Under the pieces are notes generated by a model that did no database searches, was not told the origin of the DNA, and was given only the letters and a program-made list of their open reading frames with translations. DNA of 64,000 bases from Acinetobacter sp. NIPH 2699 (GTDB lineage: Bacteria; Pseudomonadota; Gammaproteobacteria; Pseudomonadales; Moraxellaceae): positions 62,001 to 126,000 of the forward strand of contig NZ_JAKZGL010000005.1 in the NCBI RefSeq assembly GCF_022549355.1, written 5' to 3'. Positions within the stretch are counted from its first letter, which is position 1. The number at the start of each line of letters is the position of its first letter. This document shows positions 1-8,838 of this stretch, in pieces. A program made the position numbers and the translations under genes.

Positions 1-559
1 AATGATCGGATGATTTCTCAACAGGGGTCGCACCACTTAAAGTTGAACGCGGGTTCTCTAATTCAGTTGCGTTATAGGTTGTACCACAGACTTCGCAAGC
101 GTCGCCGTATTGATCTTCTGATTTACATTTCGGGCAAGTCCCTTTAATGAAACGGTCAGATAAGAACATGCCTTTTTCAGGATCAAAAAGCTGATTTACA
201 GGACGAATCGCAATATTGCCTGCTTCACGGTTTTTAATATAAATTTCTTCAGACCGTGCTTTATTCTCGTCACTATTGGTTGAATCATAATGATCGAAAT
301 GCACACCAAAACCATCAAAGTCACGGATATGTTCTTTTTGTACGTTGGCAATCTGTGCTTCTGGGCTAATACCATTTGCTTCAGCACGTAGCATAATCGC
401 CGTACCATGAGCATCATCCGCACATACGTAAGTCACGTCATGACCCATTGCACGCATCGCACGAACCCAAATATCTGCTTGGATATAACCGAGTAAGTGA
501 CCCATATGGATAGGACCATTGGCATAAGGAAGGGCATTGGTGACTAAAATTTTACGCAC
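1..559 (-). CDS. metG: methionyl-tRNA synthetase, N-terminal part (cut by window edge)
   Basis: Class I aminoacyl-tRNA synthetase that charges tRNA(Met) in the cytoplasm. The reverse strand translates as [21 protein letters not shown], with the class I HIGH-type motif as HMGH. A CPKC...CEVC zinc-knuckle region follows, typical of long-form MetG. The start is a GTG at 557-559; the upstream ATG lies in another frame. About 186 codons are present and the gene runs off the left edge. Identity is very secure. Confidence 0.96.
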   Translation of the reverse strand, partial: MRKILVTNALPYANGPIHMGHLLGYIQADIWVRAMRAMGHDVTYVCADDAHGTAIMLRAEANGISPEAQIANVQKEHIRDFDGFGVHFDHYDSTNSDENKARSEEIYIKNREAGNIAIRPVNQLFDPEKGMFLSDRFIKGTCPKCKSEDQYGDACEVCGTTYNATELENPRSTLSGATPVEKSSDH

Positions 560-762
560 GGATATTGTTCTCTCATTCGTATTTACAAGGTGGATGATTT
601 TACATGACTTAACACTGACTTGCACAAGGGAATCGGTGAAATCTTTTCAATGCTTTTTGATCTGCTCATTTTAAGACTTCATGCAATCTTCACATTGGTT
701 TCAATCAAAGCACATCTCTTTTACTGAGAATAGCAACAGGCTTGAATCGATAGGAGATTGTA

Positions 763-1227
763 ATGCGATCTTGGACTTTAGTTTGTGCAGCTTTGTCAGC
801 AAGTTTGGTTTCTGTTCTTAGTTTTGTGATTCCGTTGTGTCTCTATTTAAATTTTCAGCAGAGTCATTTGATTCATGTGGTGAGTAATGGCATGGAAGTC
901 ATGATCTATCTGACACCATTGCTCATGTTTTTTACTTTTATCTGCTATTTAATTGTTTTCGCAGTAGTGAAATTGCCCACTCAGATTTTTGATCTATCCC
1001 AACTATTAAAAGTCAGTCTTATCTTTTTCACCTGTTGGATGTTTTTAGTAATCGTCATCTTATTAGAGGATCAAGTGAATCAGATTGATTTCTCAACTTT
1101 AATGATGAGTCTTCTTATCTATTTTGCTCTTGTACCCGTACTTGCTTTGGGATCTATGAGTGCGAATGTCTGCTATTTTGTGATGAATACAAAGAAAAGA
1201 AGTCGGATGGATATTTCTTATGAATAA
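763..1227 (+). CDS. small integral membrane protein, function unknown
   Basis: A 154-aa protein dominated by four hydrophobic stretches (about residues 5-30, 46-70, 83-103 and 112-135), ending in a short basic/acidic cytoplasmic-type tail. An AGGAGA ribosome binding site lies about 7 bases before the ATG, which supports translation. I recognise no family or catalytic motif. It stands alone between metG, read the other way, and a convergent hypothetical gene, so context gives no clue. An inner-membrane location is inferred from hydrophobicity. Confidence 0.75.
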   Translation: MRSWTLVCAALSASLVSVLSFVIPLCLYLNFQQSHLIHVVSNGMEVMIYLTPLLMFFTFICYLIVFAVVKLPTQIFDLSQLLKVSLIFFTCWMFLVIVILLEDQVNQIDFSTLMMSLLIYFALVPVLALGSMSANVCYFVMNTKKRSRMDISYE

Positions 1228-1286
1228 TGCATCCAAAACCGTAGGTGAATTGAAGTATTGTAAGTAAGAGTATGCACCCCGAAGGA

Positions 1287-1802
1287 TCACATACTCTGCA
1301 TTTGTTTCACAGTTACGCTGTGTTTTGAATTTTTTCTTAAAGAGATAATCTTTCCTTTAGATAGGAAATGAATGTGATAGCTCTTTAAAGCATCAGTTTT
1401 AGGATCAATGGTAATTTCAGCAAACATTGGTGTCTGCCAAAGTTCATCACTGCCTAAAGTTCCTAACCATGCTTGTGCTTTTAGTGCCACAGTAAATTCA
1501 TCTTTGAACTCAAGCTCAGTAATGCTGAGTTCGCTGCACCAATGTTCGGTTTTAGGAAACTCAGCTTTAGAAAATTTCCAGCAAATGGTCAGAGCCAGAC
1601 TGCTTTCAACAGGTGCTTTATCGTCACTCTGTTGGTGAATCACAGGAATTAACTGTTCAGCAAGATCCTTTTCAAAAGAAAGAATCATGTTTTGGATTCT
1701 TCTTTTACTGGAAAGAATGTACTTCAAACGTTTTTCTTGGGCTTGAAGTTCCTGCTGAATTTCTAAAAGTTCATTTTCATTCATATTAGGTAATTTTGAC
1801 AA
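1287..1802 (-). CDS. hypothetical protein with N-terminal coiled coil
   Basis: 171 aa. The N-terminus (about residues 8-50) is rich in E, Q, K and L with heptad-like spacing (ENELLEIQQELQAQEKRLKYIL), suggesting a coiled coil; the remainder is mixed alpha/beta without a motif I know. The longest frame begins at a TTG (1800-1802) without a convincing Shine-Dalgarno. An in-frame ATG six codons later (1782-1784) is an equally good start. It converges with the preceding membrane protein. No function is assigned. Confidence 0.6.
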   Translation of the reverse strand: MSKLPNMNENELLEIQQELQAQEKRLKYILSSKRRIQNMILSFEKDLAEQLIPVIHQQSDDKAPVESSLALTICWKFSKAEFPKTEHWCSELSITELEFKDEFTVALKAQAWLGTLGSDELWQTPMFAEITIDPKTDALKSYHIHFLSKGKIISLRKNSKHSVTVKQMQSM

Positions 1803-1893
1803 CGAGGTCTATGATTGAGATATTGCGGAAGTATATCCGAACTATCTCCTTATATTGTTAATAGTTTTTAATACAAATTTATTGGTTGTAAAA

Positions 1894-2430
1894 ATGATCG
1901 AAACCGCACGGCTACGCTTAAGACAATGGATACCAGAAGATTATCCACACTTTGCTGTGATGAGTACCAATCCGCAAGTCATGCAGTATTTCCCGAAATT
2001 ACTGACACGAGCAGAAAGCGATGCCATGATTGATAAAATGAAATCGATTATTGAGTCACAAGGTTGGGGCTTTTGGGCAGTTGAATTAAAAGAAAACCAT
2101 CAATTTATTGGTTTTGTCGGTTTGCATGATCAACCCACGCAATTTTCCTTTTCGCCTTGTGTGGAAATTGGGTGGAGATTAGATCAGCCCTATTGGGGAC
2201 AGGGCTATGCGACGGAAGCGGCAAAAGCGGCATTAGCATTTGCATTTAATCAGTTGAAACTAGACAAAGTTGTGTCATTTACCACACTGGAAAATGAGAA
2301 ATCGCAAGCAGTGATGAAAAAATTAGAAATGAGAAAGGTCACAACATTTCAGCACCCAGCTTTAGAACCAGATCATCCATTAAGTTGGCATGTCTTGTAT
2401 GAAATATCTAAAAATGAGTTTTTGAAGTAA
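1894..2430 (+). CDS. GNAT family N-acetyltransferase (RimJ/RimL type)
   Basis: 178 aa. It opens with IETARLRLRQW, the usual beginning of RimJ/RimL-like acetyltransferases, and has the acetyl-CoA loop region WGQGYATEAAKAALAFAF around residues 102-120, followed by N-x-x-S in TLENEKSQAVMKKLEM. It probably transfers an acetyl group from acetyl-CoA to an unknown amine. The frame extends upstream to a TTG at 1855, but those 13 residues are untypical of the family, so the ATG at 1894 is preferred although its ribosome binding site is weak. Confidence 0.85.
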   Translation: MIETARLRLRQWIPEDYPHFAVMSTNPQVMQYFPKLLTRAESDAMIDKMKSIIESQGWGFWAVELKENHQFIGFVGLHDQPTQFSFSPCVEIGWRLDQPYWGQGYATEAAKAALAFAFNQLKLDKVVSFTTLENEKSQAVMKKLEMRKVTTFQHPALEPDHPLSWHVLYEISKNEFLK

Positions 2431-2528
2431 ATTAACCGTTATGCATTTATATGATTTTTATATCTAAAAATTCAAAAGGTTATCAATCAGAAATGATTTG
2501 AATCTTCCTGTATGTCCTTTGTTTCAAT

Positions 2529-2557
2529 TTGCTGCAATCACAAAAAAATGGATATAA
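2529..2557 (+). promoter_or_regulatory. candidate sigma-70 promoter for the 2618 gene
   Basis: TTGCTG, 17 bases, then ATATAA (a TATAAA is offset by one), about 60 bases upstream of the ATG at 2618. Seen by eye only. Confidence 0.35.
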
Positions 2558-2617
2558 ACGCGGTATAACTAAGGCTGCTCCAAACAATTTATATTTACCT
2601 ATAAGTGAGGAATTACG

Positions 2618-3067
2618 ATGACAAATGAAAAAATTGATGAGCTAAAAACTCAAGCAGCTGACTTAGGTAATGATTTAAAACACAAAGCAAAAGAAGCGCA
2701 ATTACAAGGCGAAAAGGCAGTAGATGACTTAAAGCACTCAGCAGAGGAGCTTAAGTTAAAAGGTGAAAAAGCCCTTGATGATCTAAAAAAAGATGTTTCT
2801 GAGCAAAATGCTGAAAGTAAAGAAGCTTTTTCCGACAAAGTAGATGAAATCAAATCTAAACTTGAAGATTCGCAGCATAGTGTCCAAGATAAATTTGACC
2901 ATTTGAAAGAAGAAGCGAGTCATAAGTTAGATGATGCAAAAGCAAAAGCCGCTGAATTAAAAGATGAAGCCGCAGCAAAATTTGATGATCTCAAAGCTCA
3001 AGCGAGCCATAAACTGGATGATTTAAAGAAAGCTGCAACAGACACTTTAAATAAATTCAAGGGTTAA
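2618..3067 (+). CDS. highly charged amphipathic-helix repeat protein (LEA/apolipoprotein-like)
   Basis: 149 aa made almost only of K, D, E, A, L and Q, with no aromatics beyond a few Phe and no Cys or Trp. Recurrent units such as LKxKGEKALDDLK and ASHKLDDxKAKAAELKDEA recur with near 11- or 14-residue periodicity, giving one long amphipathic helix. A GAGGAA ribosome binding site precedes the ATG. There is no signal peptide. Such composition is seen in stress-protective LEA-like and YtxH/apolipoprotein-like proteins; a role in desiccation or osmotic stress is inference only. Confidence 0.75.
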   Translation: MTNEKIDELKTQAADLGNDLKHKAKEAQLQGEKAVDDLKHSAEELKLKGEKALDDLKKDVSEQNAESKEAFSDKVDEIKSKLEDSQHSVQDKFDHLKEEASHKLDDAKAKAAELKDEAAAKFDDLKAQASHKLDDLKKAATDTLNKFKG

Positions 3068-3225
3068 TTGTTGGATCAAACCTAAATAACCTAGGCTCAT
3101 ATTCAGAGAAGAAAATACGCTATAAAAAATGAGCAATTATCTTCTTTGATATGAGCGTCACTTGTTCAATACTGCTAAACTAGCCAAACTCAGTCCTATG
3201 TTGATCTGTTTTTGGAGTAAACAAA

Positions 3226-4455
3226 ATGTCGTGGCTTTCTTCCTTAAAATCTGTTTTTTCACCAGCACAAGAAGTGAAGGAAGACGAGATTCAAACAGTT
3301 CTACAAAATTATGTCTTACCACATTCAGAAAATGGCTTAAAAGATCGGATTAGCCAAGTGAATGTCCAAGGTCGTATTTTACAACTCACGATTAATACCT
3401 TTCCCCAAGAAAAAGATCATTTACAACAAATTCATGATGAACTTGCTGAAGCCTTAGAAAAATGTGGCATTCAGGAGTTAAATTTACATGTCGTTCAACA
3501 AAAACATGCTGCGCATGGTGATGCAGGTCATAGCTGTTCATCTAAGCCAAAAGCAGAAAACGCAAATTTGCCGCCTGTCATGGATGCTTCTCCAAAAGCT
3601 GAAGTTGATCCAAACAACCCACCGATTCAAAAAGCCGCACCGCAACAACGTGATATTGCAGCTCATCCACGAATTCAAAATGTCATTTTGGTATCATCAG
3701 GTAAAGGCGGTGTCGGCAAATCAACCACTACAGTGAATCTTGCGCTCGCGCTACAAAAAATGGGCTTAAAAGTTGGCGTGCTCGATGCTGATATCTATGG
3801 CCCAAGCATTCCGACGATGCTTGGAAATGCAGGTCAAACACCGCTGATCGAAAATGAACATTTTGTTCCTTTAGATGCGTATGGCATGGCGGTGATTTCG
3901 ATTGGTCATCTCATTGGGGCACAGAATACCCCTGTGGCTTGGCGTGGACCAAAGGCGACAGGCGCATTGATGCAGTTGTTCAATCAAACCCTTTGGCCTG
4001 ATTTGGATGTCTTGGTGATTGACATGCCACCGGGAACAGGTGACATCCAATTGACATTGGCACAGCGTATTCCAGTGACGGGCGCAGTGATTGTGACAAC
4101 ACCTCAGAATGTGGCACTCATGGATGCGGTGAAAGGGATTGAATTGTTCAATCGCGTCAATATTCCTGTGCTTGGTGTGATTGAAAATATGTCAACGCAT
4201 ATCTGTTCGAATTGTGGTTTTGAAGAACAAATTTTTGGGATTGGTGGTGGTGATCAGCTTTCTGAGCAATACCACATTCCATTATTAGGGCGTTTACCTT
4301 TAGACGCTAAAATTCGTGAACATGCGGATCAGGGTAAACCAAGTGTGGTTGCGCAAGATGCTGCGGCTGAAAGTTTTATGAATATCGCGCAAGTGTTGCT
4401 TGAGCAAATGGAAAAATTGCCAAAGCATCAAAGAAATGACAAGCGTATTTTCTAA
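3226..4455 (+). CDS. apbC: iron-sulfur cluster carrier ATPase Mrp/ApbC
   Basis: 409 aa, P-loop ATPase that carries and transfers [4Fe-4S] clusters in the cytoplasm. The N-terminal MIP18-like domain (about 15-90) is followed by a Ser/Pro-rich linker, the deviant Walker A GKGGVGKST (159-167), the DADIYGPSIP switch and a CxxC cluster ligand pair (Cys327, Cys330). A TTGGAG ribosome binding site precedes the ATG. In enterobacteria mrp lies next to metG; here five small genes separate them. A strong terminator follows. Confidence 0.95.
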   Translation: MSWLSSLKSVFSPAQEVKEDEIQTVLQNYVLPHSENGLKDRISQVNVQGRILQLTINTFPQEKDHLQQIHDELAEALEKCGIQELNLHVVQQKHAAHGDAGHSCSSKPKAENANLPPVMDASPKAEVDPNNPPIQKAAPQQRDIAAHPRIQNVILVSSGKGGVGKSTTTVNLALALQKMGLKVGVLDADIYGPSIPTMLGNAGQTPLIENEHFVPLDAYGMAVISIGHLIGAQNTPVAWRGPKATGALMQLFNQTLWPDLDVLVIDMPPGTGDIQLTLAQRIPVTGAVIVTTPQNVALMDAVKGIELFNRVNIPVLGVIENMSTHICSNCGFEEQIFGIGGGDQLSEQYHIPLLGRLPLDAKIREHADQGKPSVVAQDAAAESFMNIAQVLLEQMEKLPKHQRNDKRIF

Positions 4456-4488
4456 ATACATCTCTTTGCAATGTGAATGATTCAAACG

Positions 4489-4518
4489 ACCCAACATAAT
4501 TCATTCTGTTGGGTTTTT
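4489..4518 (+). terminator. Rho-independent terminator after apbC
   Basis: Perfect 8-bp inverted repeat ACCCAACA / TGTTGGGT with a 10-base loop, followed by a T run. Confidence 0.85.
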
Positions 4519-4627
4519 ATTTTCCAATCAAAATGATTTTTGATGGATAAGAGCTTAAAAAATATACCGTTTAGTAAAAAATGGCATGTGGATTGCTTAT
4601 TCTTTCTTTTAGATTGAGAGTAGCTGA

Positions 4628-5503
4628 ATGGCATATTTTAAACGTTTCATGGGTATTGCTAGTGTTTGCACCGCTTTGTTGCTGAGTGCATGTAATGGGG
4701 ATAACGATTCTAGTGCTGATCAAACGCAAGAAAAAACTCAATTACAACCGATCGTGATACAAGGTGCATTGCCGATTGAATCTGAAAGAATGGCATCAAA
4801 ATTAGACCATGTCAGTGTTGAAACGATTGGAGGCTGGACGTTTTGGAAGGGAAGCTATAAAGGTTATCCCATGATTATCTCGAAGACCCGCATGGGCATG
4901 AGTAATTCAGCCGCAGCAACCGCAATTGCCATTCAGCATTACCAACCCATCGCAATTATTAATCAGGGCACTTCAGGTGGGCATGATCCAGATTTACATG
5001 TGTTTGATATTGTTCTCGGTAAATACACGACCAATATCGGTGCATTTAAAACACCGTATCAACCAATGGGTGGCGGTTCAAATGCATTGGAATGGAATGA
5101 AGCATTTGATGTTTTACCTGATGATGAGTCAGATCCTGAACCGATTGCCATACGCAAATTTGAAGGTGATCAAGAGCTATTGGTTGCTGCCTATAAAGCA
5201 AAAGTGAACTATACAAAAGGACAAGTAGTGGAAGGCACCATTGGCTCTGCTGATGTCTGGAATAATGAATTGGATCGAATTAACTTCTTGCATAGCAAAT
5301 ACGGGACTTCTATTGAAGAAATGGAAGCAGCATCGGTTGCACAAATCGCACATCAATTTAAAGTGCCATTCCTTGGCATTCGGGTTTTATCTAATAACAT
5401 TACCAATAATGGTGCTTATGACCCTGCTACAGGTGAGGCATGTCAGGATTATGTATTAGATGTTGCAGAACATTATATGAAGGCAAAAACTACAGCTAAA
5501 TAG
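4628..5503 (+). CDS. lipoprotein of the nucleoside phosphorylase / MTA-SAH nucleosidase superfamily
   Basis: 291 aa. A lipoprotein signal ends at LLSAC (Cys22), so the protein is probably lipid-anchored outside the cytoplasm. The mature part has the phosphorylase-superfamily fold signatures: IVIQGALPIESERM at its start, an INQGTSGG segment, and EEMEAASVAQ near residue 240, where MTA/SAH nucleosidases place their ribose-binding Met-Glu and the active site follows in GIRVLSN. It probably cleaves or binds a purine nucleoside or its thio-derivative in the periplasm. An exported form is unusual, since most relatives are cytoplasmic. Confidence 0.85.
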   Translation: MAYFKRFMGIASVCTALLLSACNGDNDSSADQTQEKTQLQPIVIQGALPIESERMASKLDHVSVETIGGWTFWKGSYKGYPMIISKTRMGMSNSAAATAIAIQHYQPIAIINQGTSGGHDPDLHVFDIVLGKYTTNIGAFKTPYQPMGGGSNALEWNEAFDVLPDDESDPEPIAIRKFEGDQELLVAAYKAKVNYTKGQVVEGTIGSADVWNNELDRINFLHSKYGTSIEEMEAASVAQIAHQFKVPFLGIRVLSNNITNNGAYDPATGEACQDYVLDVAEHYMKAKTTAK

Positions 5504-5517
5504 AAAATAATGTGGGG

Positions 5518-5550
5518 AGAAGAGGCTTATTAAATGGCTTCTTCTTTTTT
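5518..5550 (+). terminator. terminator after the nucleosidase-like gene
   Basis: Imperfect 8-bp stem GAAGAGGC / GCTTCTTC followed by T6. It overlaps the 3' end of the convergent DUF2062 gene. Confidence 0.6.
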
Positions 5551-6087
5551 ATTTTTATAACGATTTTTCCAACTTTTAACAAGGAACCAACGCCAGAGTA
5601 AATGTGTCGCAAGATAGAATAAAAACGCAAATAAAGTGGCTTCAATGATCAGTCCTGATACTAGGATTTTGGCTAAACTGAGGTCAATATGACCATGTCC
5701 AAAATTTTTAAGCCAGTTGATGATTTGATGTAAAACCCCAAGCAACATCTCTTGATTAATCATATTCACATGATAAATTTTACTACCAAACCAAAAACCT
5801 AAATACAGAATGGGAACCACGGTAACAGGATTGGTTAACCATGCCATACATAGGCCGATGGGCAAATTTACTTCAATCCACAACACCGTCAAAATGATAA
5901 ATAGGCTATGAAATGGGACAGGTAAAATTCCCCAGAAAGTCCCAATGAACATTGCTTTTGCGATTGAATGACGATTTACATACCAAAGTAGTGGATTTAA
6001 GGCACGCTGACCAAAAAATTTCATAAACTTAAGGTTGGTCACTTTTTCCGAAGAGGGAAGCCACTTATGAAAGAATTGCTTAGGCAT
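5530..6087 (-). CDS. DUF2062 domain membrane protein
   Basis: 185 aa. After a basic N-terminus, the segment LLWYVNRHSIAKAMFIGTFW, then PFHSLFIILTVLWIEVNLP and WLTNPVTVVPILYLGF, matches the layout of DUF2062 proteins, including the NP-V motif. Three or four hydrophobic stretches and a Lys-rich C-terminus point to the inner membrane. It converges with the nucleosidase-like lipoprotein gene and diverges from dcd. The biochemical role of the family is not known to me. Confidence 0.85.
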   Translation of the reverse strand: MPKQFFHKWLPSSEKVTNLKFMKFFGQRALNPLLWYVNRHSIAKAMFIGTFWGILPVPFHSLFIILTVLWIEVNLPIGLCMAWLTNPVTVVPILYLGFWFGSKIYHVNMINQEMLLGVLHQIINWLKNFGHGHIDLSLAKILVSGLIIEATLFAFLFYLATHLLWRWFLVKSWKNRYKNKKEEAI

Positions 6088-6314
6088 AAAATGGGAAATG
6101 TATCAAAGAAAAAGAGCTGCACTTTTCAAAATAGCATGCTTTGCTTAGTTCAAACTTAAAAGCCGTGAGGTTTTATGATTCTATCGCTGCTTAGCACTTA
6201 TGATCTTATACCTCGGTCAATAGGTCTTATAATCGATTGGGGTGTTGTTTTCATTAATGCCATTTTACGTTAAAGTAGCTGCCAATCATCAACTTCGTTT
6301 TTGGGTATAAAGAC

Positions 6315-6884
6315 ATGGCTATAAAATCTGATCGTTGGATTCGTGAAATGAGCGAAAAACACGGCATGATTGAACCTTATGCAGAAAATCAAGTTCGTTT
6401 CGATGAAAATGGAGAAAAGTTGATTTCTTATGGGGTCTCAAGCTATGGCTATGATGTCCGTTGCGCGCGTGAATTTAAAGTCTTTACCAACGTGCATTCT
6501 GTCATTGTTGATCCAAAGAATTTTGATGAGAAAAGCTTTATCGATATCGAATCGGATGTTTGTATTATTCCACCCAATTCATTTGCGCTAGCACGCACTG
6601 TTGAGTACTTCCGTATCCCACGTAATGTACTGACCGTGTGTTTAGGAAAATCAACCTACGCGCGTTGCGGTATCATCGTAAACGTAACACCTTTAGAGCC
6701 AGAGTGGGAAGGTCACGTTACCCTTGAATTTTCCAATACCACAAACTTACCTGCACGTATTTATGCGGGTGAAGGTGTGGCACAGATGCTGTTCTTTGAA
6801 AGCGATGAAGTCTGTGAAACGTCATATAAAGATCGTGGTGGTAAATACCAAGGTCAAACTGGTGTGACGTTGCCGAAGACTTAA
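6315..6884 (+). CDS. dcd: dCTP deaminase
   Basis: 189 aa, the usual family length. It deaminates dCTP to dUTP in thymidylate synthesis, as a cytoplasmic trimer. Conserved blocks are visible: [35 protein letters not shown] and the [16 protein letters not shown] block that carries the catalytic Glu. The C-terminus [14 protein letters not shown] is the flexible nucleotide-closing tail. The ATG is preceded by a weak ribosome binding site (GGGTATAAAGAC). The assignment is secure. Confidence 0.96.
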   Translation: MAIKSDRWIREMSEKHGMIEPYAENQVRFDENGEKLISYGVSSYGYDVRCAREFKVFTNVHSVIVDPKNFDEKSFIDIESDVCIIPPNSFALARTVEYFRIPRNVLTVCLGKSTYARCGIIVNVTPLEPEWEGHVTLEFSNTTNLPARIYAGEGVAQMLFFESDEVCETSYKDRGGKYQGQTGVTLPKT

Positions 6885-6892
6885 TACTCCAA

Positions 6893-6927
6893 GAGTATTC
6901 ACCATGCAATTCGTGTGGTGAATACTC
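6893..6927 (+). terminator. hairpin after dcd (possible terminator)
   Basis: Perfect 12-bp inverted repeat GAGTATTCACCA / TGGTGAATACTC with an 11-base loop, but no T run follows, so termination is uncertain. Confidence 0.5.
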
Positions 6928-7007
6928 ATTCAGAAATATAAAAACTACTAAAATTATAAGTTACAAAGTTACAAAATGAATAAGCTAGTAATCTAATAAA
7001 AATAAGC

Positions 7008-7013
7008 TACAAT
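7008..7013 (+). promoter_or_regulatory. conserved -10 element TACAAT of paralogue 1
   Basis: AAGCTACAAT lies 127 bases before the ATG at 7140. The same TACAAT, in similar surroundings, recurs at 8970 and 10951 about 130 bases before the other two paralogues, implying a leader of roughly 115 bases. No clear -35 box was found. Confidence 0.45.
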
Positions 7014-7139
7014 TATTTTTGATTGATCTTTTTTTATACAAAATTTTCAGGTGGATATTACTTTGTGATGGATATCTGTATATATGAATACACGGAATAA
7101 AAATAATGATGTATGGATATTTTAAACACGGAGGTCGGT

Positions 7140-8531
7140 ATGCGACAGTTTAAGTCTCTTTATTTAGCAATGTTTGCTGTAAGCAGCTTATGCTTGAATT
7201 CTGCCTATGCTGCGTCTAATACACTACAAAGTTTAAGCGATAGTGAGCTGTCTGCGACAACGGGTCAGGCATTAATGAGCTTATCGTTTATTTCACCCAC
7301 TGATCTAGCCAATAAAGAAGCACAACGTGTTGGTGGTGATACAAGTGTAGGCTTCTATAAGCTGGGATTGGAAGCCAATATGGAGCTCAATGTTAATATT
7401 AAAAAGCTTCAATTGGGATGTGGTGGTGTAAATGGAGCTGGTGGTTGTGATATTGATATTGATTATCTGAGTTTAAGTGGTTTGGGTAACTCTGAGACCT
7501 CCAATACCGATAGTGCGGCTGATCGAGCGGCTCGTGCGGGTTCATCTGCAGTCTTGACCAATCCATTTATCGAATTTGCCATTAGAAACCCAGATAAAGC
7601 ATCAACGCGTGAAATTGTTGGGATTAATTTAAGCTCTGAGAAAGCAATTGGATTGATTACTTTTGGTTTAGAAAATGGCCCTGCCAAAAGTGGTATTAAT
7701 TCCCTAAGTGGTTATATGGAGATTGCTGCAACAACAGGTCTTGCCAATGTGAATGGTTTCGGTACAAGTCTTGTAGGAGGGGAGGCGGCAAAGGGGACAC
7801 TAAATCAGTCTGATGGCTATAATGCTATTACGGGTAAAGTGTGTAGTCTTCCTCTTCTTTGTGTTCCTACTATTAATTTTGCAACGACTTCTTATGCCCT
7901 TAATCTTCGAGATAAAGCAACGGGAAGCAATATTTTAAAGGGTGATTTGTACCTTCCAAGACAAGAGATTACAGGGAAGCGTATTAATAGTGCAGCTTTA
8001 ACAGCAACAGCAACAGTTCGAGATATTGACTTGAGTGGGAATATTGTTGCCAATGCAATAGGATTAAACTTAGATAGACAAGTAACAGGTACAATCCAGA
8101 ACTTAATGGTTGATGTCGCGATCAGTGAGAATTTGGGTTTTTTCCATAAAGCTAATCTAAATGGTACGGCAGCCTCGTTATCATTGCAGTCTAAAGATAT
8201 TCAATGGAGCAATAATAATTCTGTTTCTCAAAATGGTTGGTGGTTAGAGTTCTCAGACCCAATTGACATCGGATTTATAGAACCTACTCTTAATGTAGAT
8301 ATTCCTAAAGCGACCCTTAATGAGGCATTTGCCCAAGTATCCAATTACTTGAACAATAATCCTATTAATTGCGGTACATTTGGGGTGTTGAATTGTCTTT
8401 TTGGGGACACGATTCCTACAGGTACAGTCAACTTAATCAACGCGACACGTCCACAAATGGCATTGGTTGATTTAGAGTTAGCAACCCAAAAGTTTACACC
8501 TAACTGTTATGGCACTTTAAAGTTCTGCTAA
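7140..8531 (+). CDS. GQ-motif secreted protein, tandem paralogue 1
   Basis: 463 aa from the ATG at 7140, chosen because GGAGGT sits 7 bases upstream; the frame begins at 7113 without such a site. A signal peptide (1-24, cleaved after NSAYA) is followed by LQSLSDSELSATTGQALMS, the N-terminal motif common to all seven proteins of this region. The mature chain is rich in G, N, S and T with alternating beta-type patterns and few charges, as in secreted beta-rich surface proteins. The tail NCYGTLKFC carries two Cys. Other Acinetobacter genomes annotate similar genes next to dcd as fil (putative pilus assembly) or DUF6160; that is from memory and unverified. The function is unknown. Confidence 0.85.
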   Translation: MRQFKSLYLAMFAVSSLCLNSAYAASNTLQSLSDSELSATTGQALMSLSFISPTDLANKEAQRVGGDTSVGFYKLGLEANMELNVNIKKLQLGCGGVNGAGGCDIDIDYLSLSGLGNSETSNTDSAADRAARAGSSAVLTNPFIEFAIRNPDKASTREIVGINLSSEKAIGLITFGLENGPAKSGINSLSGYMEIAATTGLANVNGFGTSLVGGEAAKGTLNQSDGYNAITGKVCSLPLLCVPTINFATTSYALNLRDKATGSNILKGDLYLPRQEITGKRINSAALTATATVRDIDLSGNIVANAIGLNLDRQVTGTIQNLMVDVAISENLGFFHKANLNGTAASLSLQSKDIQWSNNNSVSQNGWWLEFSDPIDIGFIEPTLNVDIPKATLNEAFAQVSNYLNNNPINCGTFGVLNCLFGDTIPTGTVNLINATRPQMALVDLELATQKFTPNCYGTLKFC

Positions 8532-8582
8532 TTTTTTAAATTCCAATAAGCCTCTGCTTTATTTTTATTAAGTGGAGGTTTT

Positions 8583-8663
8583 ATGCTGATTAACTTAAAT
8601 ATTTTCATTAATATATTGTCTTTAGATCAGCGGATATACTTTATATTGAGTTTGAATTGCTAG
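8583..8663 (+). CDS. possible 26-aa hydrophobic peptide in the spacer, copy 1
   Basis: ATG at 8583 preceded by GTGGAGGTTTT, a strong Shine-Dalgarno, and encoding MLINLNIFINIL followed by a polar patch and a second hydrophobic stretch. The GAGG of the ribosome binding site can pair with CCTC about 20 bases upstream. The second copy (10567-10647) keeps the frame but has six amino-acid changes against one silent change, which argues against selection on the peptide. Confidence 0.25.
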   Translation: MLINLNIFINILSLDQRIYFILSLNC

Positions 8664-8838
8664 AGTCTTGAGCTTATCTCTTTATGGACGACCTGTTCTA
8701 ATTCTAGAAAGAATGGCTTCAATAAAAACTCTAAGATTTTATTTGAGATACCTATCAAAATTAAGGATGGGGAGCATTGCTCCGCATGGTCTTTAACATA
8801 GATCAGTAGTGTTGATCATTTAATATTGGTTTGCGCAT

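Noticed and set aside
1855-1893. Upstream extension of the GNAT gene to the TTG at 1855
   Set aside because: The extra residues are not family-like; the ATG at 1894 gives the usual RimJ/RimL N-terminus.
7463-7687. A 74-aa antisense frame recurring in all three tandem paralogues (also 9428-9652 and 11409-11633)
   Set aside because: Its conservation is fully explained by the near-identical sense genes; there is no ribosome binding site and the composition is that of a mirror frame.
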